Source: Enterocloster clostridioformis (lineage in GTDB: Bacteria > Bacillota > Clostridia > Lachnospirales > Lachnospiraceae). From it: DNA of 64,000 nt. How positions within the stretch are numbered: position 1 is the stretch's first letter; each line of letters opens with the position of its first letter. The stretch is taken from positions 2,604,001 through 2,668,000 of the forward strand of contig NZ_JAIWZC010000001.1 in NCBI RefSeq assembly GCF_020297485.1. Direction: 5' to 3'. The position numbers were made by a program, and so were the translations under genes. The notes under the pieces are model-generated. The model had not been told where the DNA came from. It saw only the letters and a list, made by a program, of their open reading frames with translations, and ran no database searches. Below are positions 8,850 to 17,337 of this stretch, in pieces.

Positions 8850-8903
8850 ATCCGTCTCCATCCTGCCGTGTTACAGGCATTCTATAAATATTTCCCTTCC
8901 CCA

Positions 8904-9452
8904 TCACACATGAATGAGGCTGATTACCATCTGGGCTGTCTCCACCAGATTGGTGCCGCTGTCCATGCTGCATTTCTGTATATACCGGTGGGCTTCCGAC
9001 TCCGTCATATTGTTCCGTTCCATCAGCAGTGTCTTTGCCTCTGTTATGATATCCTGTTCCTCCTTGCTGCGCTCCCTGGGCCTGCTTCTTCTCCTTCTGC
9101 GGATTCTCTCCTGGGCCTGCACCATCATCTCCAGGGTATTCAGCAGATCGTGGACCTTTAGGGGCATGGGCAGGCAGATGACCCTGTCCGGGGACTGTCC
9201 GCTCCACCTGGCAGGTGATGAAATCAGAAGCATCTCAAATTCTCCCGGCAGGCACTGGCGCAGTTCGTCGTACATCATATCCTCAAACCGGTAACCGCTC
9301 ACCACGATTCCCCCGTTCAGGCAGTCCGCGGCCGACAGAACCTGACCTCCTGAGGTACAGACTGCGACTACCTGGAAACCGTTGCGGACCAGTATGCTTT
9401 TTATGTTCTTCCCGTCCTCCGGCTTGGAGAACGCTACGATAATGTTAGTCAC
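8904..9452 (-). CDS. ANTAR-domain RNA-binding response regulator
   Basis: A 182-residue protein with an N-terminal receiver-like domain (about 1-110), then a short arginine-rich linker and an ANTAR domain (about 120-175): 'EEQDIITEAKTLLMERNNMT ESEAHRYIQ'. ANTAR proteins such as EutV and NasR bind paired hexaloop hairpins in nascent mRNA and prevent termination. The receiver lacks an obvious phospho-acceptor aspartate in the usual VDYxM-like context ('IVVSGYRFEDM' is there instead), so phosphorylation control is doubtful. GTG at 9452 is taken as start because GGAGG is 8 bases upstream. It sits 45 bases after glnA, so glnA mRNA is its likely target, as for clostridial NitR-type regulators. Confidence 0.85.
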   Translation of the reverse strand: MTNIIVAFSKPEDGKNIKSILVRNGFQVVAVCTSGGQVLSAADCLNGGIVVSGYRFEDMMYDELRQCLPGEFEMLLISSPARWSGQSPDRVICLPMPLKVHDLLNTLEMMVQAQERIRRRRRSRPRERSKEEQDIITEAKTLLMERNNMTESEAHRYIQKCSMDSGTNLVETAQMVISLIHV

Positions 9453-9497
9453 ATGTCCCACCTCCAGGTAAAACCTTATTCACAACTGCCGGCGCCA

Positions 9498-10835
9498 TCA
9501 ATATTTGTACAGATACTGGCTTACTTCCCAATCCGTTACCTGGGCCCGGAAATCCCGCCATTCCTGCTCCTTGGCCTCCAGATACTTGGTATAAATATGC
9601 TCTCCCAGAACCTCCTTCATGAAGGAATCCCCGTTGTACGCCTCAATGGCATCACCCAGAGTCTCCGGAATCCGCTCCACATTCCTTTCCCTCAGCTCCT
9701 CCGGCTCCATGGTAAACATATTTCCCTCCACACACGCGGGAAGTCCGATTTTCTTCTCAATTCCGTCCAGGCCGGCCGACAGGCAGGCTGCCAATGCCAG
9801 ATAAGGATTCATGGCAGAATCCGGGCATCGCAGCTCAATCCGCGTGCTCTCCCCTCTGGGGGATGGTATGCGAATCAGGGAACTGCGGTTGGAGGTAGGG
9901 GACCAGGCAATATAAATCGGTGCGTCGAATCCCGGAATCAGCCTCTTATAGGAATTCACAAGGGGGTTGGTCAGGATGGTCATTGCCTTCATGTGCCTGA
10001 GGATGCCGGCCATGAAATAATAGGCGTCCCTGCTCAGTCTCAAAGCATCCTGGTCATCCGCAAACAGGTTCCTGCCCTCCTTGTCTGACAGGGACATATT
10101 GATATGCATGCCGGAACCGTTCATCCCTTCTCTGGGCTTTGGCATAAAGGTGGCATGGAGCCCGTGGCGCTTTGCTATGGTTTTGGCAGCCATCTTAAAG
10201 GTCATGATATTATCCGCGGCCCGAAGCGCATCCGTATACTGGAAATCAATCTCGTGCTGGGCCGGCGCAATCTCATGATGGCTGGCCTCCACCTGAAACC
10301 CCATCTCCTCCAGGTTCAGCACAATATCCCTTCGGACATTTTCCGCCAGGTCAATGGGGGACACGTCAAAATATCCCGCCATCTCATGTGTGCTGGTGGT
10401 GGGCCTCCCCTCCTCGTCCGTGTGAAAGAGAAAGAATTCACATTCCGGCCCCACATTGAGCACATATCCCATGTCCTGCGCCCGCTTTACAGCCCGTTTG
10501 AGCACATATCTTGGGTCGCCGGAAAACGGGGTTCCATTTGGGTTATACACGTCGCAGATAAACCTGGCCACCTTGCCCTGCTGGGGCCTCCACGGAAACA
10601 CCTCAAAGGTATCCAAATCCGGATACAGGTACATATCCGACTCGTCAATCCTCACAAAACCTTCAATGGCAGAGCCGTCAAACATGCAACGGTTATCCAA
10701 TGCCTTTTCAAGCTGGCCGGCAGTGATGGCCACATTCTTAAGCATTCCGAAGATATCCGTAAACTGGAGGCGGATAAACTCCACATCCTCATCTTCCACC
10801 ATACGCATGATATCCTCTTTACTGTATTTGCTCAT
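9498..10835 (-). CDS. glnA: Glutamine synthetase, type I
   Basis: A 445-residue GSI enzyme, MSKYSKEDIMRMVEDEDV at the start, which condenses glutamate and ammonia with ATP. Seen are the beta-grasp N-domain, the DGSAIEGF and PECEFFLF metal-binding segments, NGSGMHIN, and the SNRSSLIRIP glutamate/ATP region. The length fits the GSI-alpha type that is feedback-regulated and lacks the adenylylation loop. The start at 10835 has GGGAG 6 bases upstream. It has its own strong promoter and a structured leader, and is followed by the ANTAR regulator gene. Confidence 0.95.
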   Translation of the reverse strand: MSKYSKEDIMRMVEDEDVEFIRLQFTDIFGMLKNVAITAGQLEKALDNRCMFDGSAIEGFVRIDESDMYLYPDLDTFEVFPWRPQQGKVARFICDVYNPNGTPFSGDPRYVLKRAVKRAQDMGYVLNVGPECEFFLFHTDEEGRPTTSTHEMAGYFDVSPIDLAENVRRDIVLNLEEMGFQVEASHHEIAPAQHEIDFQYTDALRAADNIMTFKMAAKTIAKRHGLHATFMPKPREGMNGSGMHINMSLSDKEGRNLFADDQDALRLSRDAYYFMAGILRHMKAMTILTNPLVNSYKRLIPGFDAPIYIAWSPTSNRSSLIRIPSPRGESTRIELRCPDSAMNPYLALAACLSAGLDGIEKKIGLPACVEGNMFTMEPEELRERNVERIPETLGDAIEAYNGDSFMKEVLGEHIYTKYLEAKEQEWRDFRAQVTDWEVSQYLYKY

Positions 10836-10880
10836 ATTAATCTCCCTCTCTTGCAAACTGTGATACCGACAAACACGCAG

Positions 10881-10979
10881 AGGCGGGAACCTCTTACCAT
10901 GCTCCCGCCTCCTTAAAATTCACCGGGCAGGGACAGAGCGCCCCTTAAGACGTCCTCGTCAACCTTCCCTTACCCCTGC
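10881..10979 (-). promoter_or_regulatory. Structured 5' leader of glnA, candidate ANTAR antitermination target
   Basis: The transcript between the promoter and glnA holds two hairpins. The first is a long irregular one closed by GCAGGG/CCCTGC (10974-10979 with 10927-10932), with an inner GACG/CGTC stem. The second is a strong stem AGGCGGGA/TCCCGCCT (10881-10888 with 10903-10910). The second stem resembles a terminator but has only a weak U tract after it. Regulation by the downstream ANTAR protein is inferred from gene order. Confidence 0.5.
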
Positions 10980-10993
10980 TTTTTGTTATAAAA

Positions 10994-11022
10994 AATATAT
11001 CAGCAGATATTTCATTTGTCAA
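10994..11022 (-). promoter_or_regulatory. glnA promoter
   Basis: On the minus strand, consensus -35 TTGACA (11017-11022), a 17-base spacer and -10 TATATT (10994-10999). The predicted start leaves a leader of about 150 bases before glnA. Confidence 0.7.
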
Positions 11023-11046
11023 TGAATTTCCTCTATTTTTTTGATA

Positions 11047-11907
11047 TCACTTTAACGCGCGAAGCTGTTCTGTGAAATGGCTTCCCAGTTTAATGGTCCC
11101 CACATACCCCACATCGCCGGTCATGTGAACCACACCTTCCCCGTCGATCTCCAGCTCCAGGGTGCCTCCCGGCATCTGCACAAACATCTTGGGGTCCGTA
11201 AGCCCCAGACGGTAAGCCGCAGCCGCAGCCGCACAGCAGCCGCTTCCGGAAGCCAGGGTATAGCCTGCTCCCCTTTCGTATACCTCGGTCTGGATGTGGG
11301 TCCGGTCCAGTACCTTCATGATTTGGGTGTTGATTTTCTCCGGGAACTGTTTGGCGCTTTCAGAATACCTTCCAATCCTGCAAACCAAATCCTTTGAAAT
11401 CTCATCCATAAGGATAACGCAGTGGGGATTGCCGATGGACAGGCAGGTAACCGGATAGGGAATCCGGCCAAACACCATGGTCTCGTTGATGATTTCCCTG
11501 CGCGGTCCCTCCACCGGCACATCGTCACTCCAGAAGGAAACCTTTCCCATGGATGCCTTTAACCGGGTGCCCTCCTCGTTGAGATAATGGATGGCGGCCT
11601 CGCCGCCCTGGGAGGAAATGGTAAAATCCTTTTTCTGTACGTACCCCGCGTCCTTTAAGTATTTGGCAAAAATGCGGACGCCGTTGCCGCTCTTTTCCGC
11701 AACACTGCCGTCCGGATTCCACACCACCATGGAAATCTGCTCTCCGTCCAGAATGGGTCCCTCCAGAACACCGTCAGCTCCCACCCCAAAATTGCGGTTG
11801 CACATGAGCTGTACATTGGAAGGGGTCAGCTTCAGTTTATTTTTGTTGGGGTCATATACCAGATAATCATTTCCCAGTCCATGATACTTTTCCACTACAA
11901 TCCTCAT
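11047..11907 (-). CDS. DapF-fold protein with both catalytic cysteines replaced by serine
   Basis: A 286-residue protein clearly of the diaminopimelate epimerase fold: KYHGLGNDYLVYD at the N-terminus, NFGVGADGVLEG, GNPHC, and a C-terminal half with the second pseudo-repeat. The first catalytic motif CGNG is SGNG (Ser73), and the second ACGTGA is ASGSGC (Ser220, TCC codon). DapF needs a Cys pair, so this is unlikely to be an ordinary epimerase. It could be an isomerase like PhzF (same fold, no Cys pair) or an epimerase of another substrate. GGAGG sits 8 bases before the start. It is upstream of glnA on the same strand and divergent from an AraC regulator. Databases may call it dapF; I would not. 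Confidence 0.8.
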   Translation of the reverse strand: MRIVVEKYHGLGNDYLVYDPNKNKLKLTPSNVQLMCNRNFGVGADGVLEGPILDGEQISMVVWNPDGSVAEKSGNGVRIFAKYLKDAGYVQKKDFTISSQGGEAAIHYLNEEGTRLKASMGKVSFWSDDVPVEGPRREIINETMVFGRIPYPVTCLSIGNPHCVILMDEISKDLVCRIGRYSESAKQFPEKINTQIMKVLDRTHIQTEVYERGAGYTLASGSGCCAAAAAAYRLGLTDPKMFVQMPGGTLELEIDGEGVVHMTGDVGYVGTIKLGSHFTEQLRALK

Positions 11908-12129
11908 ATAGATATCCTCCATATCTGCGGTCTGTTCAACAGCTCTGCTTACCGGCAGCACAACAGGTTCTCCGCCTGTAAGCTTTATCATTATTTTATC
12001 AAGCACTTTTTTATAAAAATATAGATATATTGCTATTTTATATTGCAAATAATGCTCTATTTATTTTATACTCAAATTATAAACCCATCACATGCAGACA
12101 AAGCATGTAAAAAAGGAGGTAACTGTTTC

Positions 12130-12999
12130 ATGCCCATCACAGACAACGCCCCTGCATTTGAACGCCAGGGATTCCTGAGGGAGGACTTCAGGCTGTTCCA
12201 TTTAAAAGACAAGGTAAGCCCCAGCTACGAATTCCACTACCACGATTTTCTGAAAATCATGGTGCTGCTGGAGGGCAGGGTAAACTATGTCATAGAAGGC
12301 CGTTCCTATATCCTTCACCCCTTTGATATTGTGCTGGTGGGACGGGGACAGATTCACCGGCCGGAGGTGGAGCCGGGGCAGCCCTATGAGCGTCAGATAC
12401 TTTACCTGTCCCAGGATTTTCTGGACCGTCACAGGGAAAACGGAGACTCCCTGGACCGGTGTTTTGCCACGGCAGCCTACCGCCATTCTAATGTTCTCAG
12501 ACTGAAGGATGAGGTCAGGGCAAACATGCTCTCCCTTTTAAAACGGCTGGAACGCTCCCAGAGCTGGCGGCAGGAAGAATTTGCCGGGTCCCTCATGAGC
12601 CGCCTTTTATGCCTGGAATTTCTGGTGGAGCTGAACAGGGCCTCCATGGACGATAAGGCCCAGTACCTTCCCACAGGTGTCTTAAACTACCGTGTCTCCG
12701 GCCTTATATCCTATATAAATGAACATCTGGACGAGGATCTGAGCATCGGGACATTGTCCGCCGTAAGCTGCATCAGCCCATACCATATGATGCGTATTTT
12801 CAAGGAAGAGACAGGATGCACCATAGGAAATTACATCACCGAAAAACGCCTGCTTTACGCCAGGGACCTGCTTGGGGATGGGATAAATGCCACGGACGCC
12901 TGCTTCCGTTCCGGCTTCAGCCACTATTCCACCTTTCTCAGAGCCTACAAAAATCACTTCCACCAGCTCCCAAAACGGAACCCGGGCACTAAAATATAA
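12130..12999 (+). CDS. AraC-family transcriptional regulator
   Basis: A 289-residue protein with an N-terminal cupin-like sensor (about 25-110: 'YEFHYHDFLKIMVLLEGRVN', 'DIVLVGRGQIHRPE') and a C-terminal pair of helix-turn-helix units (about 190-285: 'SIGTLSAVSCISPYHMMRIF', 'ATDACFRSGFSHYSTFLRAY'). The start at 12130 has AAAGGAGG upstream. It is divergent from the DapF-like gene, with about 220 bases between them, and upstream of the liv operon on the same strand. Which of these it controls is unknown; the ligand is probably a small carbon or amino compound (inference). Confidence 0.87.
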   Translation: MPITDNAPAFERQGFLREDFRLFHLKDKVSPSYEFHYHDFLKIMVLLEGRVNYVIEGRSYILHPFDIVLVGRGQIHRPEVEPGQPYERQILYLSQDFLDRHRENGDSLDRCFATAAYRHSNVLRLKDEVRANMLSLLKRLERSQSWRQEEFAGSLMSRLLCLEFLVELNRASMDDKAQYLPTGVLNYRVSGLISYINEHLDEDLSIGTLSAVSCISPYHMMRIFKEETGCTIGNYITEKRLLYARDLLGDGINATDACFRSGFSHYSTFLRAYKNHFHQLPKRNPGTKI

Positions 13000-13017
13000 A
13001 GTATTTCTCAAATTTTC

Positions 13018-13045
13018 TTGAAATTTTTCTGATTTCTGTTATAAT
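13018..13045 (+). promoter_or_regulatory. Promoter of the liv-type ABC operon
   Basis: -35 TTGAAA (13018-13023), a 16-base spacer and a consensus -10 TATAAT (13040-13045), about 100 bases upstream of the binding-protein gene. Confidence 0.65.
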
Positions 13046-13145
13046 ATACTCATTGTTTTTCCATTGAGGACAGTTGTCTTTGTAAGGTGAACACGCGAAA
13101 ACAAACTGGACCAGGACAAATTCAATGAAACAGGAGGAATGTATT

Positions 13146-14309
13146 ATGAGAATCAGAAAGGTATTGGCAATTGCCATGGCAGCGTGTCTGGCCGCCGGCA
13201 CCCTGGCAGGGTGCGGCAGCAGGAAATCAGACGAAAAAGTCATCAAAATCGGCGTATTCGAGCCAACCACCGGAGAGAACGGAGGCGGCGGTTACCAGGA
13301 AGTACTGGGTATCCGTTATGCCAGGGAAATGCATCCTACCGTCAACATAGGCGGCGAAGAATATACCGTCAAGCTGGTTGAGGCAGACAACAAATCGGAT
13401 AAAACCGAGGCTGTCAACGCCGCCCAGAAGCTGGTAAGCGAGAAGGTCAGCGTGGTGCTGGGAAGCTACGGTTCCGGCGTGTCCATAGCCGCCGGACAGA
13501 TTTTCGCAGACGCCAAGATTCCGGCCATTGGCTGTTCCTGTACCAACCCCCAGGTAACCGAGGGAAATGATTTCTATTTCCGCGTATGCTTCATCGACCC
13601 ATTCCAGGGCACGGTCATGGCTAATTACGCGTACCAGAACGGCGCCAAGAACGCTGCCGTGATTACCCAGCTGGGCGATGACTATTCCTCAGGCCTTGGT
13701 TCCTATTTCAAGGATGCTTTTGCCAAGTTGGGCGGCAGCATCGTCAGCGAGGAACAGTTCCAGACAAACCAGACCGATTTCAAGGCCATCCTGACCAACA
13801 TAAAGGCAGCTGACCCTGACATTATCTTTGCTCCATCCTCCATCACCACTGCCCCCTTAATCATCAAGCAGGCCAGGGAGCTTGGAATCACAGCCACCAT
13901 CGCTGCAGGCGATACATGGGAGAACTCCACCATCATCGAGAACGCAGGAGCTGACTCAGAGGGCGTAGTGCTCTCCACCTTCTTCGACGAGGCGGAACCG
14001 GCCAACGACGAAGCCGCTGCCTTCATCAAGGGCTTCAAGGAATACCTGGTAAAGGAAAAGCAGGAAGACATTATCCCGGCTGTCTCCGCCCTGGGTTACG
14101 ATTCCTACCTGGCTGCCATCAAGGCCATTGAGGACGCAGGCTCCACCGATACCACCGCTATCCGCGATGCGCTTAAGAATGTGGAGATTGACGGTGTGAC
14201 AGGAAATATCACCTTCAACGAGACCGGCGATGCCAACAAGGATATCGCGTTCATCAAGACCATCAAGGACGGCAAGTTCCAGTTCCTGACCACCACTACC
14301 GTAGAATAG
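13146..14309 (+). CDS. livJ: Branched-chain-amino-acid-type ABC transporter, substrate-binding lipoprotein
   Basis: A 387-residue exported lipoprotein: positive N-terminus, hydrophobic stretch and lipobox LAGC (Cys about residue 21). The mature part is a type I periplasmic-binding fold of the Leu/Ile/Val family ('IKIGVFEPTTGENGGGGYQE', 'AQKLVSEKVSVVLGSYGSG', 'AGDTWENSTI'). It delivers the ligand to the LivHM-GF complex encoded next. The start at 13146 has AGGAGG 8 bases upstream. The family also includes binding proteins for other amino acids, amides and urea, so the substrate is not proven. Confidence 0.9.
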   Translation: MRIRKVLAIAMAACLAAGTLAGCGSRKSDEKVIKIGVFEPTTGENGGGGYQEVLGIRYAREMHPTVNIGGEEYTVKLVEADNKSDKTEAVNAAQKLVSEKVSVVLGSYGSGVSIAAGQIFADAKIPAIGCSCTNPQVTEGNDFYFRVCFIDPFQGTVMANYAYQNGAKNAAVITQLGDDYSSGLGSYFKDAFAKLGGSIVSEEQFQTNQTDFKAILTNIKAADPDIIFAPSSITTAPLIIKQARELGITATIAAGDTWENSTIIENAGADSEGVVLSTFFDEAEPANDEAAAFIKGFKEYLVKEKQEDIIPAVSALGYDSYLAAIKAIEDAGSTDTTAIRDALKNVEIDGVTGNITFNETGDANKDIAFIKTIKDGKFQFLTTTTVE

Positions 14310-14340
14310 GGTATCTGGCTAATTACATATGGATACAGGG

Positions 14341-14402
14341 CCGCAGGCGGCATCCGCTGCTGCCTTCGGTCTTAACCAGCCTTGGACGTTCCAGGGCTGG
14401 TT
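14341..14402 (+). other. Intercistronic stem-loops after livJ
   Basis: Two hairpins lie between the binding-protein and permease genes: one around CCGCAGGCGGC/GCTGCCTTCGG (14341-14370) and a stronger one AACCAGCC/GGCTGGTT (14374-14402). No long U tract follows, so partial termination or 3' end protection of the livJ message is likelier than full termination. Confidence 0.5.
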
Positions 14403-14463
14403 GTATGTTTCAACGGATTTCTGGATACGGACCTTACTATAAAAACACAGGAGGCAGACTCAT

Positions 14464-15345
14464 ATGAGTTTAACAACATTTCTTCAGCAATGCCTGACCG
14501 GCATCTCCCTTGGCGGGGCATATGCGCTCATTGCCATTGGCTACACCCTGGTCTACGGCATCCTCCGCCTCATCAATTTCGCTCACGGCGATATCTTCAT
14601 GATGGCCGGATACTTTATGATATTTGCAATGGCAAGCCTGCCCTGGTTCATTGCCATTCCCGTCACCCTGATTGTGACCATTCTTTTGGGCGTCACCATA
14701 GAGCGGGTGGCCTACCGCCCCTTGCGCTCCGCACCCAGAATGTCTGTTATGATTTCAGCCATTGGTGTTTCCTACCTTTTGCAGAACCTGGCCACCTACC
14801 TCTTTACCGCCCTGCCCAAAGGATACCCGGAGATTCCTTTCTTAAAGAAAATCTACCGGATAGGCGGACTGTCCGCCTCCTTTGTCACCTTCCTTACGCC
14901 TGTCCTGACCCTGGTACTGGTTTATCTTCTCATTCTGCTGATTAACCACACCAAAATAGGCATGGCTATGAGGGCGGTTTCCAAGGATTACGAGACAGCC
15001 TCCCTTATGGGCATTAAAATCAATAAGACCATCACCTTTACCTTCGCGGTGGGGTCCCTGCTGGCCGGTATTGGCTCCATTCTGTATTTTACGGACCGTA
15101 TGACCGTTTTCCCCTTCTCCGGCGCCCTTCCAGGCTTAAAATGCTTTGTGGCCGCCGTGTTCGGAGGAATCGGCAGCATTCCCGGAGCTGTCATCGGAGG
15201 TTTTATCCTGGGACTTGGAGAGACGGCCCTGGTAGCCATGGGACAGTCCACCTTCAGCGATGCATTTACGTTTATCCTGTTGATTGTCATGCTTCTCATC
15301 CGTCCCACTGGACTCTTTGGTGAGAAGACGACCGATAAAGTGTGA
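14464..15345 (+). CDS. livH: Branched-chain-amino-acid-type ABC transporter permease LivH
   Basis: A 293-residue polytopic membrane protein of the LivH family, with about eight hydrophobic segments. It has the family start 'LTGISLGGAYALIAIGYTLV YGIL', 'LINFAHGDIFM', and the EAA-like coupling region 'MRAVSKDYETASLMGI'. It forms the transport channel with LivM. GGAGG precedes the ATG. It begins 154 bases after livJ and ends 10 bases before livM. Confidence 0.92.
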   Translation: MSLTTFLQQCLTGISLGGAYALIAIGYTLVYGILRLINFAHGDIFMMAGYFMIFAMASLPWFIAIPVTLIVTILLGVTIERVAYRPLRSAPRMSVMISAIGVSYLLQNLATYLFTALPKGYPEIPFLKKIYRIGGLSASFVTFLTPVLTLVLVYLLILLINHTKIGMAMRAVSKDYETASLMGIKINKTITFTFAVGSLLAGIGSILYFTDRMTVFPFSGALPGLKCFVAAVFGGIGSIPGAVIGGFILGLGETALVAMGQSTFSDAFTFILLIVMLLIRPTGLFGEKTTDKV

Positions 15346-15355
15346 GGTGGCGGAC

Positions 15356-16471
15356 ATGAAGAATATGACAAAGAACAAAAACAAAATATATTCCCTCATT
15401 GCCCTGGCGGTAATCATAGGTTTCCTGGCATTCCTGCAGTCTGACACAGCCGAATACAGCTACCAGATTTCCATTCTGGAGAGAAGCGCCATCTATGCGG
15501 TGGTGGCTGTTTCCATGAACCTGCTGACCGGCTTTACAGGTCTGTTCTCGCTGGGACAGGCAGGATTTATGGCTATCGGCGCCTATGTGGTGGCTATCTT
15601 TACCATTCCGGTGGGATCCAGGGCCAGCGTATACTATGTAAGCGGCATATCACCGGTGATTGCCAATATCCAGCTGCCTATACCCGTGGCTCTGCTCCTT
15701 GGCGGACTGGCCGCAGCAGCCATGGCTGCCCTTATCGGAATCCCGGTGCTGCGCTTAAAGAGCGATTACCTTGCCATCGCAACCCTGGGCTTTTCGGAAA
15801 TCATCCGGGCATTCATAGCAGCTCCCATGTTTGACACCATTACCAACGGTTCCTACGGGCTTAAGAGCATACCGGGCTTTCCCAATATCTTTGCGGTATT
15901 CGTTCTGGCCGCCCTGTGCATTGCCCTGATGGTGCTTCTCATCAACTCCTCCTACGGCAGGGCCTTTAAGTCCATCCGGGAGGACGAGGTGGCAGCCCAG
16001 TCCATGGGTATCAACCTGTTTCATTACAAGGAGCTCTCCTTTGTGATTTCCTCCTTCTTCACAGGAGTGGGAGGCGGAATGCTGGCCATGTTTATGCGAT
16101 CCATTGACTCCAAAACCTTCCAGGTGGCCCTTACATATGATATTCTGCTGATTGTGATCTTAGGCGGCATCGGCAGCGTCACCGGCAGCGTGGCGGGCGC
16201 TTTCCTGGTCACCGCAGGCAGGGAGCTGCTGCGCTTCTTCGATGAGCCCCTGACCATTGCCGGGGTAAGCATTCCTCTGTTCCGATCCGGATTCCGTATG
16301 GTCATTTTCTCCATCCTTCTGATGGCCGTGGTCCTCTTCTACCGCCGCGGTATCATGGGGAACCACGAATTCTCCTGGGACGGACTGTTCCGGCTCATAC
16401 AGAGCATTCCTGACAGGTTTAAGGGAGGCAGGAAAAGGCCCTCTTCCGCTAAGAAGGGAGGCATCCACTGA
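15356..16471 (+). CDS. livM: Branched-chain-amino-acid-type ABC transporter permease LivM
   Basis: A 371-residue membrane permease, partner of LivH. Visible family features are 'NLLTGFTGLFSLGQAGFMAI GAY', 'LRLKSDYLAIATLGFSEI', and the cytoplasmic loop 'GRAFKSIREDEVAAQSMGI' that contacts the ATPases. It ends with a basic cytoplasmic tail. The start at 15356 (MKNMTKNKNK) is chosen over an in-frame ATG 24 codons upstream because that would extend back into livH. Its stop overlaps the livG start as ATGA, implying coupled translation. Confidence 0.92.
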   Translation: MKNMTKNKNKIYSLIALAVIIGFLAFLQSDTAEYSYQISILERSAIYAVVAVSMNLLTGFTGLFSLGQAGFMAIGAYVVAIFTIPVGSRASVYYVSGISPVIANIQLPIPVALLLGGLAAAAMAALIGIPVLRLKSDYLAIATLGFSEIIRAFIAAPMFDTITNGSYGLKSIPGFPNIFAVFVLAALCIALMVLLINSSYGRAFKSIREDEVAAQSMGINLFHYKELSFVISSFFTGVGGGMLAMFMRSIDSKTFQVALTYDILLIVILGGIGSVTGSVAGAFLVTAGRELLRFFDEPLTIAGVSIPLFRSGFRMVIFSILLMAVVLFYRRGIMGNHEFSWDGLFRLIQSIPDRFKGGRKRPSSAKKGGIH

Positions 16472-17337
16472 TGAACAACATGAAAAACAGTGTAAAAAAC
16501 GTATTACATATGGAAAGCATCACCATGCAGTTCGGCGGCGTCGTGGCAGTGAACGGACTGACATTGGATGTAAATGAACACGAAATCGTGGCCCTCATCG
16601 GGCCCAACGGCGCAGGCAAAACCACTGCCTTTAACTGTGTTACCGGTATTTACCAGCCCACCTTTGGTTCTGTATCCTTTAACGGGGAAGTCATACTGGC
16701 CGATACGCCCCAGGGCAAGATGCGCCGCCTCTACGAGGGCGATGTATCCCCCACGGACCTGACTCCTGTGCGCAAGACACCGGACCAGATTACCAAGCTG
16801 GGCATTGCCAGGACCTTCCAGAACATCCGTCTCTTCGGCGCCCTGACCGTGTTTGAAAATGTCCTGATTGCCAAACATATGCGGGCAAAGCAGAATGTAT
16901 TTTCGGCCACACTGCGCCTCAACCATGCCGAGGAAAAGCGCATGCGCGAGGAGTCCATGGCGCTTCTGGAAATGCAGGGACTGGCCCATTTAAAGGACGA
17001 GGTTGCCTCCTCCCTGCCCTACGGACTCCAGCGCCGTCTGGAAATTGCGCGAGCTCTGGCCACCAGCCCCAGCCTTCTTCTTCTGGACGAACCAGCGGCC
17101 GGCATGAATCCACAGGAAACCCAGGACCTGACTGATTTTATCCACAAAATCAGAGACGATTACCACCTGACTATCTTCATGATAGAGCACCACATGGATC
17201 TGGTCATGCAGATATCCGACCGCATTTACGTGCTGGATTTCGGCAAGCTCATAGCCCACGGCACGCCCGGCCAGATCCAAAACAATCCAAAAGTAATAGA
17301 AGCATATCTGGGGGTGAGTGAAGATGCTGAAGATTAA
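16471..17337 (+). CDS. livG: Branched-chain-amino-acid-type ABC transporter ATPase LivG
   Basis: A 288-residue ABC ATPase: Walker A GPNGAGKTT, Q-loop within 'ARTFQNIRLFGALTVFENV', signature 'SSLPYGLQRRLEIARAL', Walker B LLLLDEPAAGMN, and the switch His in FMIEHHMD. The signature is the PYG/LPYGLQ form usual for LivG. The N-terminal dozen residues before HMESITMQFGG are extra. It pairs with LivF to power import. The gene overlaps livM by one base and livF by 14. Confidence 0.93.
   Translation: MNNMKNSVKNVLHMESITMQFGGVVAVNGLTLDVNEHEIVALIGPNGAGKTTAFNCVTGIYQPTFGSVSFNGEVILADTPQGKMRRLYEGDVSPTDLTPVRKTPDQITKLGIARTFQNIRLFGALTVFENVLIAKHMRAKQNVFSATLRLNHAEEKRMREESMALLEMQGLAHLKDEVASSLPYGLQRRLEIARALATSPSLLLLDEPAAGMNPQETQDLTDFIHKIRDDYHLTIFMIEHHMDLVMQISDRIYVLDFGKLIAHGTPGQIQNNPKVIEAYLGVSEDAED

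Noticed and set aside
8001..9161. Long plus-strand open frame opposite dapF and the ANTAR gene
   Set aside because: Shadow of two well-supported minus-strand genes; His/Pro/Leu-rich translation typical of antisense frames.
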